From Desulfoluna butyratoxydans (GTDB lineage Bacteria; Desulfobacterota; Desulfobacteria; Desulfobacterales; Desulfolunaceae), in NCBI RefSeq assembly GCF_900699765.1, contig NZ_CAADHO010000004.1, positions 434,001-498,000 of the forward strand: a DNA stretch of 64,000 nucleotides, in the 5' to 3' direction. A model generated the notes under the pieces. That model ran no database searches. It saw only the letters and a list, made by a program, of their open reading frames with translations, and was not told where the DNA came from. The position numbers and the translations under genes were made by a program. This document shows positions 36,552 to 44,367 of this stretch, one piece after another. Each line of letters starts with the position of its first letter. Position 1 is the first letter of the stretch.

Positions 36552-36965
36552 ATGATGGAGACGATACCGTGTCGGCCCACAAACGTGAGTTCTCATGGCT
36601 CTTCATGGGCTGCTGACGGGTTTACCCTTATCGAAGTAGTGGTTGCTCTGCTTATTCTCGCGGTGGGTATCCTGGGAGCGGCATCCATGCAGATTACTGC
36701 CATCAAAGGTAACGGGACGGCCTATAAAATCACCGAGGCCTCCATGGTCGCTTCCGAGCGTGCCGAACAGCTTCTGGCCCTTGACTTCGGCTCAGCCGAC
36801 CTTGCGGACGGCTCAGAAAAGGTCGACGGGTTTGGGGTGGAGTGGGTTGTTGTTTCGCCGACAACCGATCCCGACAGGCGGGATATCACGGTGACCGTTG
36901 CATGGAAAGAGGGGGACAGGGACCACTCCTTCGATTATCGGTTTTTAAAGGCCCGGGGCATTTGA
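36552..36965 (+). CDS. pilV: Minor pilin PilV (cluster 2)
   Basis: 137 residues from the ATG at 36552, which AAAGG precedes by 11 bases; starts at 36510 (TTG, overlapping pilW) and 36543 are also open. The leader ends in WAADG before FTLIEVVVALLILAVGILGAASMQ, a textbook prepilin N-terminus. TEASMVASERAEQLLALDF matches the cluster 1 PilV helix TEAANYASDRVEQIM. The short C-terminal beta region ends VAWKEGDRDHSFDYRFLK, comparable to TVLWTEEGKTHRVSQVVV in cluster 1. Confidence 0.85.
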   Translation: MMETIPCRPTNVSSHGSSWAADGFTLIEVVVALLILAVGILGAASMQITAIKGNGTAYKITEASMVASERAEQLLALDFGSADLADGSEKVDGFGVEWVVVSPTTDPDRRDITVTVAWKEGDRDHSFDYRFLKARGI

Positions 36966-37035
36966 CCCCTCCAAAAGCCATTGTGTGTCTGTGCCATCAA
37001 GCACATGGACCATTTATTTGAATCGGGAGAATTCG

Positions 37036-37548
37036 ATGTGTTGCAGGTATGCCCATGGGGAAGGTGAGGAGGGATCGGTCCTTCTCATTGCGTTGGTCGT
37101 TCTTTTTCTGGTTGCTCTGTTGGGGGTCAATGCGCTGACAACAACCCAGACCGAGCTCAAGATTTCCGGCAACGATCAAAGCTACACCCGGAATTTCTAC
37201 CGGGCGGAGTCGGCCATCAAAGAGGCCGCACTGGCCCTCGAACATGCAGATGACGTCGATCCGGCAACGGCCGGGTTGTCGTGGCTCTCCGACGGAATCA
37301 ATGAGGAGACGTGTTTTAAGCCGGAACAGGACGCATGGCAAACCTCAGGATCGGATACCAACGCTGCGGTGTCCACATTCTATACGGACGGAAAAGCCGC
37401 ATTCTGCGGTTTGCGCATGGGGGTGGCTTCTGGCTCCAGCCTGGATATGACCTCCCCGCTCAAATGGGAATACGTGATTTACGGACGTTCCGTGCTCTCC
37501 TCCGGCAAGGTCGAGATGGCGGCGGGCTATTGTAAAAAGACGAATTGA
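37036..37548 (+). CDS. pilX: Minor pilin PilX-like (cluster 2)
   Basis: 170 residues from the ATG at 37036, with GGGAGA about 6 bases upstream; a start at 36985 is also open. GEEGSVLLIALVVLFLVALLGVNALTTTQTELKISGND is the PilX N-terminal domain, with the same TELKxxGND...NFYRAES pattern as in cluster 1 (TELKIAGND...NFYNAEA). Cys residues near the C-terminus could form disulfides in the periplasm. Twelve bases separate it from pilY1. Confidence 0.85.
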   Translation: MCCRYAHGEGEEGSVLLIALVVLFLVALLGVNALTTTQTELKISGNDQSYTRNFYRAESAIKEAALALEHADDVDPATAGLSWLSDGINEETCFKPEQDAWQTSGSDTNAAVSTFYTDGKAAFCGLRMGVASGSSLDMTSPLKWEYVIYGRSVLSSGKVEMAAGYCKKTN

Positions 37549-37560
37549 CGGAGGGGATGC

Positions 37561-40500
37561 ATGGGGCTCGCTGATATTTGGAAGGCTTGCAGGAAGATGG
37601 CTCAACGATGGTGTTTGCCGGTTGTTTTGGGGTGCCTGTTCCTTTGTGTGATGGGGGGGAGCGCTTCGGTGGAGGCTGAAACGGGCTTTGCCGATGTTAT
37701 CGCCCATGCCCACGATCTGGGCACGTTGACCGATGCGGGTATCGTGAGGGATGGGGTTCTTGAGCCTCGTTACTGGCGTTTCGACAAGGATTATTATTCA
37801 TTTTCCGTGAACACCCCCGGAACGGTCACGATATATGCTAAGGCCCCGGATTCTAATCCGAGTCTGGAGACCGTGGGGTATCTCTATAGTACGGACGACG
37901 ATGATTTGATGCTGGAGAGTGACAATACCGGTGGAAAGAAGGGTAACTTTCGGATTGAATGGTATTTGGATACTGCCGGATCGTATTATACCATGCTTCG
38001 CGGGGTAAAAAAGAGAAAGAATATCGGTGCGTACCGGCTGGTTCTGGAGTTTGAACCGGATGAGCCGACGCATTATTGGGACGGCGATGGAGACGGATGG
38101 GGTGACCCGAACATCACCACGGCTTCCCCAGTCGGTGGCGGGTGGGTGACTCAGTCCGGTGATTGCAATGACACGAACCCCGCGATCCATCCGGGTGCCG
38201 AGGACAATCAGTGCGACAGCATGGATAATGACTGTGACGGCCTCACGGATGAGGACGCCCCGGATTCGGCCAAGGTCCTCTACTATGACGACATGGATGG
38301 TGACGGGTATGGTGATGCCGATAACACGCATCTTGCCTGCACCATACCCGAGGGGGCCGTGTGGGTGACCACGGCCGGTGATTGCGATGATTCGGATTCA
38401 TCCGTCAACCCCGATGCCATCGATATCTGCGGGGATGGTGTCGATCAGGACTGCTCCAGCGCGGACAGGGTTTGTGGAACCAGCACGGTGTGCGTGGACA
38501 TCGCCGATGCCCCGTTGACGACCCAGGTTGCGGCGGCACCCCCGCTGGTGATGTTTCTCTTAGACGACTCGGGGAGCATGGATTTTGATATTCTCTGCGA
38601 TACCGGTTCCTTCAAGTTTATGAATAAAGGAGACGCCAAGAGTTCCGGGTATATCCTAGGTGACAATAATGTGGCCCGTGTCGACTCGTGGGCTCACGAT
38701 GTGAGTACATGCTGGAAAACGCAGTGGTCGGGGTACAATAAAGTCTATTACAACCCGGAGGTGACCTACAAGCCCTGGCCCCTCTACACCAACGCCAATC
38801 CCCAGAGTACGAGAAAACATCCCTATTTTAATTATGGAACCCGTGACATGGATGCTGCCGGCGATTTCGCCGTGATTTATGGTGTGGATTTGAGTTATGC
38901 CCACTATTATCAGACATCCGGTGACAAGGTGTATCTCGTTAATCTGAGCGGGGGCGCGGCAGAGTACTATGAGGTGACGGACTCTGGGGACGAGCACTAT
39001 TACGAGGTAGCGTCGTTGACGCTTCTCGACTCCGTGCCTTCGGCCATCGCCGTTACCGATTACCAGGCCGCCCTTCAGAACATGGCCAACTGGTATCAGT
39101 ACAGCCGAAACCGGGAACTTGCCGCCAAGTCGGCGGTAGCCCAGGTGATCAGCGAGGTCAGCGGGGTCAAGGTGGGGCTTTATGCCATCAACAACGGGTC
39201 GGTGTCCGGGGTAAAATCGATTCATGTCGATGGAACTGACCTGACCGATACCCTGCTGCAAAAGCTCTATGCCATCGACTCCGAAGGGGGCACCCACCTG
39301 AGAAACGCCCTTTATAACATCGGGGCGTATTACGACAAGGCCTCAGGAGACGGAGGTATAGGGACGTCACCTTTTGACTCTGAAGAAAATGGCGGGACGT
39401 GCCAGAAAGCATTCACCATCGTGATGACCGATGGGTACTACAATGGAGATTTTGACTATTCCGTGGGCAACGCGGACAAAAACTCCACATCCGACACGTC
39501 CACCTGGGACGGGGTGCCGTATGCCGACGAATCGTCTGATACCCTTGCCGACATCGCCATGCATTTTTACGAGAGGGACCTGCGCACCGACCTGACTGAC
39601 AACGTGCCGACTACCGTTAAGGATACCGCACAGCACCAGCACATGGTGACCTACACGGTTGCCTTCGGGGTTTCGGGCACCTTGAAAGACAGTAATTACG
39701 ACTGTCCGAAGGACTGTCCGGGTATGAAGGATGAACTGGCATGGCCCGCTCCCACATCGGACAAGACTAAAATTGATGATTTGTTCCATGCAGCGGTCAA
39801 CGGCCGGGGAAAATTCATGACAGCCGGGAACAGCGAGGCCCTTGCCAACGCCCTGGTGAGTGTGATCGGTGATATCCAGAACCAGGTCATGAGCGGGGCG
39901 AGCGTGAGCATGAACTCCCAGGAACTGAAACAGGATACCAAGTTGTACCAGGGGTATTTTGATTCGTCGAACTGGACCGGGAACCTGAAAGCCTTTGACC
40001 TGGGAACGGATTCAGCCGGGAAGCTGACCACGACCAAGGCCTGGGACGCCCAGGAGGTGATGGCGGCCAAGTCCCTGACCTGGTGGGACTCATCGCGATG
40101 CATCCTTACCAATGGGGAGAGCGGCGGCACGGCGTTTCGGTACGACAACCTGTCCGACGTGCAGAAGGAGAGCCTTTCCCAGGGCATTTTGGATTTTGTC
40201 CGGGGCGACTCCAGCGGGGAAAAGGCCAAAGGCGGAACATATCGCGACCGGGACGGGCTTGTGCTGGGTGATATCGTGAATTCGTCGCCGACGTATGAAA
40301 ACGGCGTGGTCTACGTGGGGGCAAATGACGGCATGCTTCACGCCTTTGATTCTGCCGACGGCAACGAGCTCTTTGCCTATATTCCTTCCTTTGTCACCGA
40401 GAATCTGGCCTACCTCGCCGATTCCGAGTACACCCACACCTATTTTGTGGACAACACCGTTCAACTCCGAACCATCAAAAACGGCATCTCCGCAAAGACC

Positions 40501-41772
40501 TGGCTGGTGGGTGGGCTGGGCAAAGGGGGCAGGGGGTATTATGGCATGGACATCACCAACCCCACGAAAATTTCAGAACATCAGATCCCCGCAATCTGGG
40601 AGTATCCGGCGTATGGGGAGACGGATTCTGACATGGGCTTCAGCTACAGTGCGCCTGCCATCGTCAAGGCCAACACCGGTCAGTACATCATTCTGGTCGG
40701 CAACGGATACGACAGCCTGAACGGAAAGGCCGTTTTGTATGCGCTGAACATGAACGGTTCTCTGTTTACCGCCATTGGCACCAACGAGGGAAGCGCTGTG
40801 CCCGCCGATGGAAAATGCAATGGCCTGAGTTCTCCGGTGCCCATTGATACGGACTTTAACGGCACCGTGGATATCGTCTATGCAGGGGATATGCTGGGAA
40901 ACCTGTGGAAGTTCGACCTTTCGTCCTCAAGTGCCGGGGCCTGGCATGTTGCCTACGGTGGTCACCCCCTGTTTACCGCAAAGAACAAGGACGGTGAGAT
41001 ACAGCCCATTTTGGGAAAACCGGCCGTCATGTCCCATTGTGACAGGAGTCGCAAAGGGGTCATGGTCATTTTCGGGACCGGTCGTTACCTTGCCAATGAA
41101 GATCCCTCCAATACGGACACTCAAAGCATCTACGGCATCTGGGACTGGGCGGATGAGTGGGAATCTCCGGATTCCCGATACCTGGGAACGTTGCAGCAGC
41201 CCACAAGCAACGCCGCCGAGCGGACCCTTTCGCATTTTACAGACGCCACTTTATTAAAGCAGTCCGTGACATCATCTGCTTCGTCGGCCTTGCTCCACTC
41301 AACCTCCCACGACATTGACTGGCTGGTGCCCGAAGAGTGGGTGAAGGCGGGAGCTTACGAGGGCGGGACCCATGTGGGGTGGTTCCTGGACCTGCCGTTG
41401 ACCGGTGAGCGCGTGGTGACCAAGACCCAGTTGCTCGACGGCAAAGCCATCGTGGCCTCCATCGTTCCCAAGCTCTCTCCCTGCACGGCAGGGGGTGGGT
41501 CCGTGTTTTACACGCTCAATGCCTGCGATGGGTCTCAGCCGGACGAACCCTTTTTTGATTCCGATGGCGACGGGGATGTGGACGATGCCGACGGCACGCT
41601 TTCGGGCAGGCGGTTTAAAGATGATATCTATTACTCCCCTGCGATTCTCAACCGAAGAGGGGAGAGCACGGATGTTCTTATTTATGGTGAGGATGACGGC
41701 GACGGCACTGCCCAGTCTATGGCTATCCCGAACGAGGTTCTGGGGCTTTATTACTGGCGGTTTGTGGAGTGA
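37561..41772 (+). CDS. pilY1: PilY1-like pilus tip protein with MopE-type metal-binding repeats (cluster 2)
   Basis: 1403 residues; GGAGGGG precedes the ATG. A signal peptide (LPVVLGCLFLCVMGGSASVEA) is followed by a beta domain resembling a PPC domain (about residues 60-165, YYSFSVNTPGTVTIYA). Residues about 171-303 hold two units with DGDGDGWGD / DMDGDGYGDADN and GDCNDTNPAIHPGAEDNQCDSMDNDCDG, the 'putative metal-binding motif' of MopE-like proteins (PF11617). Next comes a von Willebrand A domain with MIDAS DDSGSMD, then the PilY1 propeller (VVYVGANDGMLHAFDSADGNELFAYIP) with calcium loop DTDFNG (about residue 1096). It is 421 residues longer than the cluster 1 PilY1, mostly through the N-terminal additions. 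Confidence 0.92.
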   Translation: MGLADIWKACRKMAQRWCLPVVLGCLFLCVMGGSASVEAETGFADVIAHAHDLGTLTDAGIVRDGVLEPRYWRFDKDYYSFSVNTPGTVTIYAKAPDSNPSLETVGYLYSTDDDDLMLESDNTGGKKGNFRIEWYLDTAGSYYTMLRGVKKRKNIGAYRLVLEFEPDEPTHYWDGDGDGWGDPNITTASPVGGGWVTQSGDCNDTNPAIHPGAEDNQCDSMDNDCDGLTDEDAPDSAKVLYYDDMDGDGYGDADNTHLACTIPEGAVWVTTAGDCDDSDSSVNPDAIDICGDGVDQDCSSADRVCGTSTVCVDIADAPLTTQVAAAPPLVMFLLDDSGSMDFDILCDTGSFKFMNKGDAKSSGYILGDNNVARVDSWAHDVSTCWKTQWSGYNKVYYNPEVTYKPWPLYTNANPQSTRKHPYFNYGTRDMDAAGDFAVIYGVDLSYAHYYQTSGDKVYLVNLSGGAAEYYEVTDSGDEHYYEVASLTLLDSVPSAIAVTDYQAALQNMANWYQYSRNRELAAKSAVAQVISEVSGVKVGLYAINNGSVSGVKSIHVDGTDLTDTLLQKLYAIDSEGGTHLRNALYNIGAYYDKASGDGGIGTSPFDSEENGGTCQKAFTIVMTDGYYNGDFDYSVGNADKNSTSDTSTWDGVPYADESSDTLADIAMHFYERDLRTDLTDNVPTTVKDTAQHQHMVTYTVAFGVSGTLKDSNYDCPKDCPGMKDELAWPAPTSDKTKIDDLFHAAVNGRGKFMTAGNSEALANALVSVIGDIQNQVMSGASVSMNSQELKQDTKLYQGYFDSSNWTGNLKAFDLGTDSAGKLTTTKAWDAQEVMAAKSLTWWDSSRCILTNGESGGTAFRYDNLSDVQKESLSQGILDFVRGDSSGEKAKGGTYRDRDGLVLGDIVNSSPTYENGVVYVGANDGMLHAFDSADGNELFAYIPSFVTENLAYLADSEYTHTYFVDNTVQLRTIKNGISAKTWLVGGLGKGGRGYYGMDITNPTKISEHQIPAIWEYPAYGETDSDMGFSYSAPAIVKANTGQYIILVGNGYDSLNGKAVLYALNMNGSLFTAIGTNEGSAVPADGKCNGLSSPVPIDTDFNGTVDIVYAGDMLGNLWKFDLSSSSAGAWHVAYGGHPLFTAKNKDGEIQPILGKPAVMSHCDRSRKGVMVIFGTGRYLANEDPSNTDTQSIYGIWDWADEWESPDSRYLGTLQQPTSNAAERTLSHFTDATLLKQSVTSSASSALLHSTSHDIDWLVPEEWVKAGAYEGGTHVGWFLDLPLTGERVVTKTQLLDGKAIVASIVPKLSPCTAGGGSVFYTLNACDGSQPDEPFFDSDGDGDVDDADGTLSGRRFKDDIYYSPAILNRRGESTDVLIYGEDDGDGTAQSMAIPNEVLGLYYWRFVE

Positions 41773-41846
41773 TGATGCCGATTTTACGGGGAAACAGAGC
41801 CCCATGCCATCACCAATGCAGAGGATTTTAAAAAGAGGATATGATC

Positions 41847-42188
41847 ATGAAGAAATCGGTCGCTTACGTCATGGCCCTGGCGTTTTTTGTTGTGGGGTTT
41901 TATTCGAACGGGTTTTTTTCCCCGGGGCTGGCCTGGGCTCGGAAGTCACAGGGTGAGTACGTCATGGCCTACGTGAAAAGTATAAGCGGAGGATGGTACA
42001 CAGGAAAAATTGATCACATCGATGCCTGGATTGTCACCATGGGTGATGTGAACCACTCCTTTGCCAAGGATGTCCTTTTTGTGTCAAAGGACGGATTTAA
42101 AGTTTCCAGGCGAAATTTTCATAAAGGGGATACAGTGAAAATGCTTCTGGACTCACATTTTGAATGCTCTATTTTGCTTAAACTATAA
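41847..42188 (+). CDS. Small exported protein following pilY1 (cluster 2)
   Basis: 113 residues from the second of two ATGs (AGAGG is 8 bases before it; the ATG at 41841 is too close). MKKSVAYVMALAFFVVGFYSNGFFSPGLAWA is a signal peptide. The mature part has GGWYTGKIDHIDAWIVTMGD, then DVLFVSKDGFKVSRRNFHKGDTV, a small all-beta protein of about 80 residues. No known family. Position, export and the W-strand plus SRxxFxxGDxV pattern suggest that it is the counterpart of the protein at 32464. Confidence 0.75.
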   Translation: MKKSVAYVMALAFFVVGFYSNGFFSPGLAWARKSQGEYVMAYVKSISGGWYTGKIDHIDAWIVTMGDVNHSFAKDVLFVSKDGFKVSRRNFHKGDTVKMLLDSHFECSILLKL

Positions 42189-42334
42189 ATCCTTTTTGGC
42201 CAGACCTTGCCTCCGGCAAGGGTGCCCTCTGAGTCTACCTCCTTGGTCAAATGGTAAGGTGCTCCCGTTTCAAACCGCGCCTGCCATTTGACCTCCCCAC
42301 CTTATTCTTTACCTCTCTCTTTTCATTCATTTAG

Positions 42335-42416
42335 CCCGAATAGTTCACGAGAAAACCATGGGATCGAAGCAATGGCACCTTATTATAAATGAGGTGGTTA
42401 TCGTGAAATATCCGGG
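42335..42416. mobile_element. MITE copy C, internally deleted (82 bp)
   Basis: Left CCCGAATAGTTCACGAG (42335-42351) and right ATCGTGAAATATCCGGG (42400-42416) match the TIRs of copies A and B; TTAG flanks both sides (42331-42334, 42417-42420). Only the two ends and about 48 internal bases remain. Confidence 0.75.
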
Positions 42417-42445
42417 TTAGAGAAAGGCCGCAAGGGTGCAAAAAA

Positions 42446-42486
42446 GAAAAGGGGCCTCCACCGGTTTCCCGGGAAGGCCCCTTTTC
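42446..42486. terminator. Bidirectional terminator between pilus cluster 2 and symporter gene
   Basis: Stem GAAAAGGGGCCT/AGGCCCCTTTTC around a loop of about 18 bases; A run on the left, T-rich on the right, so it can act on both strands. It serves the converging pilus cluster and symporter gene. Confidence 0.75.
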
Positions 42487-42667
42487 TCTTTCACTTCTCT
42501 ATGGGGATAGAAGAAAGTGTGTCAGTGTTCTGAGATGTGTATGAAAAATCAGGAGGGGATAGTTCGATTCGTTGCGGGATGGGGACCCCGCAAGGTCTCG
42601 AAGTCCGGTCCGTGGAATGGGGACTCCGCGGGCCGGACGCTCCTGGGTTTTCCTTTTTGGGTTGAGG

Positions 42668-43879
42668 CTATACCGCCTCGGTGGCGTCGAAGATCTCCTT
42701 GTCGAACTCACCTTCGCTCTTGGCAACGATCAGGGAGGTCATGGCGTCGCCGGTGACGTTGACACTGGTACGTGCCATGTCGAGGATTCGGTCGATACCC
42801 GCGATGAGGGCGATCCCTTCCATGGGCAGGCCGATGGAGGAGAGGGTCACCGAGAGCATGATGAGACCCGCGCCGGGTACGCCGGCCGTTCCGATGGAGG
42901 CCAGGGTGGAGGCGAGGATCAGGGTGATGTAGTTGGACATGGTCAGGTCGATGCCGCTGGCCTGGGCCACGAAGAGAGCGGCCACGCCCTGGTAGATGGC
43001 GGTACCGTCCATGTTCACCGTGGCGCCCATGGGAAGAACGAAGCTTGAGACGCTCTTGGAGACGCCCAGGTTCTCCTGGGTGCAGCGGATGGTCACGGGA
43101 AGGGTGCCGGAGCTGCTCGTGGTGGTAAAGGCCACGGCCTGGGCGTCAACGATGCCCTTGAAGAACTTGGCGGGGCTCAGGCGTGCAACAAGGCCGACGC
43201 CGGAACCGTAGACAAAAATAACATGGACAATGGCGCCGATGTAGACGGCCAGGATCACCTTGAGCAGGGGCAGCAGCGTGGATGCGCCGTACTGTCCCAC
43301 CACATAGGCCATCAATGCGAAGACGCCGTAGGGGGCGAATTCCATGACAATGGCGGTGAGGGTGTACATGATCTCTGCCACGGATTCGCAGAGTTTCTTG
43401 AAGGGCTCAGCCTTCTCGCCGGTGATGTTGATGGCGATGCCCAGGAAGATGGCAAAACAGATGACCTGAAGCACATGGCCGCTGGAGAGAGCGCCCAGGG
43501 GGTTCTTGGGAACGATGGACACCAGGGTGTCGATGAAGGGGGGCGCCTGCTTGGCGGAGACGGCCTGTCCCATGTCGATCATCATGCCCGCGCCGGGCTG
43601 GAGGATGGTGCTCACCAGGAGGCCGATGCAGACGGCAAAGGCTGTGGTGACAAGGTAGATGGCCAGGGTCTTGAGGCCGATGCGACCCAGCTGCTTGCTG
43701 TCCTTGAGGCTGGTCATGCCAACGATAAGGGACGAGAAGATAAGCGGGATGATAAGCATCTTGATGGCGTTGATAAAGAGCGTGCCGATGGGTTTTACCA
43801 GTGCCGCTTTTTCCTGAAAGATAAGTCCGGCCACAATACCTAAGCCCAGACCGATCATGATTTTCATCCAAAGTTTCAT
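42668..43879 (-). CDS. Dicarboxylate/amino acid:cation symporter (DAACS family)
   Basis: 403 residues, about eight helices plus two re-entrant loops. It imports glutamate, aspartate or C4-dicarboxylates with Na+ or H+. Motifs of the GltPh/DctA family: the serine-rich hairpin TTSSSGTLPVTIRC, MGATVNMDGTAIYQGVAALF with the NMDGT cation site, and ASIGTAGVPGAGLIMLSVTLSSIGLP for hairpin 2. A G-rich site precedes the ATG. A sigma-54 promoter lies upstream, and the adjacent two-component operon has a sigma-54 response regulator and an amino-acid-binding type sensor, so substrate-induced control is very likely. Which acid is carried cannot be read with certainty; the sensor favours an amino acid. Confidence 0.92.
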   Translation of the reverse strand: MKLWMKIMIGLGLGIVAGLIFQEKAALVKPIGTLFINAIKMLIIPLIFSSLIVGMTSLKDSKQLGRIGLKTLAIYLVTTAFAVCIGLLVSTILQPGAGMMIDMGQAVSAKQAPPFIDTLVSIVPKNPLGALSSGHVLQVICFAIFLGIAINITGEKAEPFKKLCESVAEIMYTLTAIVMEFAPYGVFALMAYVVGQYGASTLLPLLKVILAVYIGAIVHVIFVYGSGVGLVARLSPAKFFKGIVDAQAVAFTTTSSSGTLPVTIRCTQENLGVSKSVSSFVLPMGATVNMDGTAIYQGVAALFVAQASGIDLTMSNYITLILASTLASIGTAGVPGAGLIMLSVTLSSIGLPMEGIALIAGIDRILDMARTSVNVTGDAMTSLIVAKSEGEFDKEIFDATEAV

Positions 43880-44062
43880 ATGTCCCCCTGCCTGTTACAC
43901 GTTACGAGTTCTGGCGACCCCCGGAAAGCAATGACACAACGGTGCACAAGTGAGCGCTTTCGAAATCCGAATTGATTTTAAGGGCAGCATTCCATCCTGA
44001 TGACCGGAGAAACGGAAAACGCAAATAAACCGTGACTCCGGTGCTGAGTCAGTTTTTTTAAG

Positions 44063-44079
44063 AGCAAGGTCGATGCCAA
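44063..44079 (-). promoter_or_regulatory. Sigma-54 (-24/-12) promoter of the symporter gene
   Basis: On the minus strand TTGGCATCGACCTTGCT has GG and GC exactly 10 bases apart and matches YTGGCACGNNNNTTGCW except at two of the less conserved positions. The expected start is near 44052, giving a leader of about 170 bases. The remaining spacer 43880-44367 holds no gene. Confidence 0.75.
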
Positions 44080-44153
44080 GATGTACTAATTTTCGTAACA
44101 AACTGATTGGATGGATGAAATATCTTATTTTGCAGAGCTTGGGATATGCGTGA

Positions 44154-44265
44154 GGGGCTATAACCAAAGGAATAGATGGCGGTGTCAGATTGTGGAAAAG
44201 CTCAAAAAACAGGGGATGACTTTCTTATATAACAAAAGTTATGGCTATAATTTTGGTTATACCCC
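44154..44265. promoter_or_regulatory. Upstream activator sites for the sigma-54 response regulator
   Basis: GGGGCTATAACCAAA (44154-44168) and its inverse TTTGGTTATACCCC (44252-44265) flank about 80 bases, 75-185 bases upstream of the sigma-54 promoter. A third partial copy, GGCTATAATTTTGG, overlaps the second. Distance and symmetry suit enhancer sites for the response regulator at 44368. Confidence 0.55.
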
Positions 44266-44367
44266 TTTTGGGCTGACCAGTAGAAAATACGTTTCGTTTC
44301 CTGTTTTTTGGCTCTTTCATTCTTTCCAGCTCGGATGCGATTGCCGCTGGGGCCCAGGGGCCATTGT

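Larger units (their letters stand above)
42189..42667. other. Spacer with MITE relic and bidirectional terminator
   Basis: No gene. Besides the MITE and terminator listed separately, it has a short hairpin CTTGCC-tcc-GGCAAG (42206-42220), possibly a relic of the structured repeat family, and a partly repeated GGGACCCCGC / GGGGACTCCGC stretch (42584-42631). Confidence 0.5.

Noticed and set aside
44013-44035. GCAA...GTGAC match upstream of the symporter on the minus strand
   Set aside because: Distance between the two elements is 12 rather than 10 bases; the site at 44063-44079 is far better.
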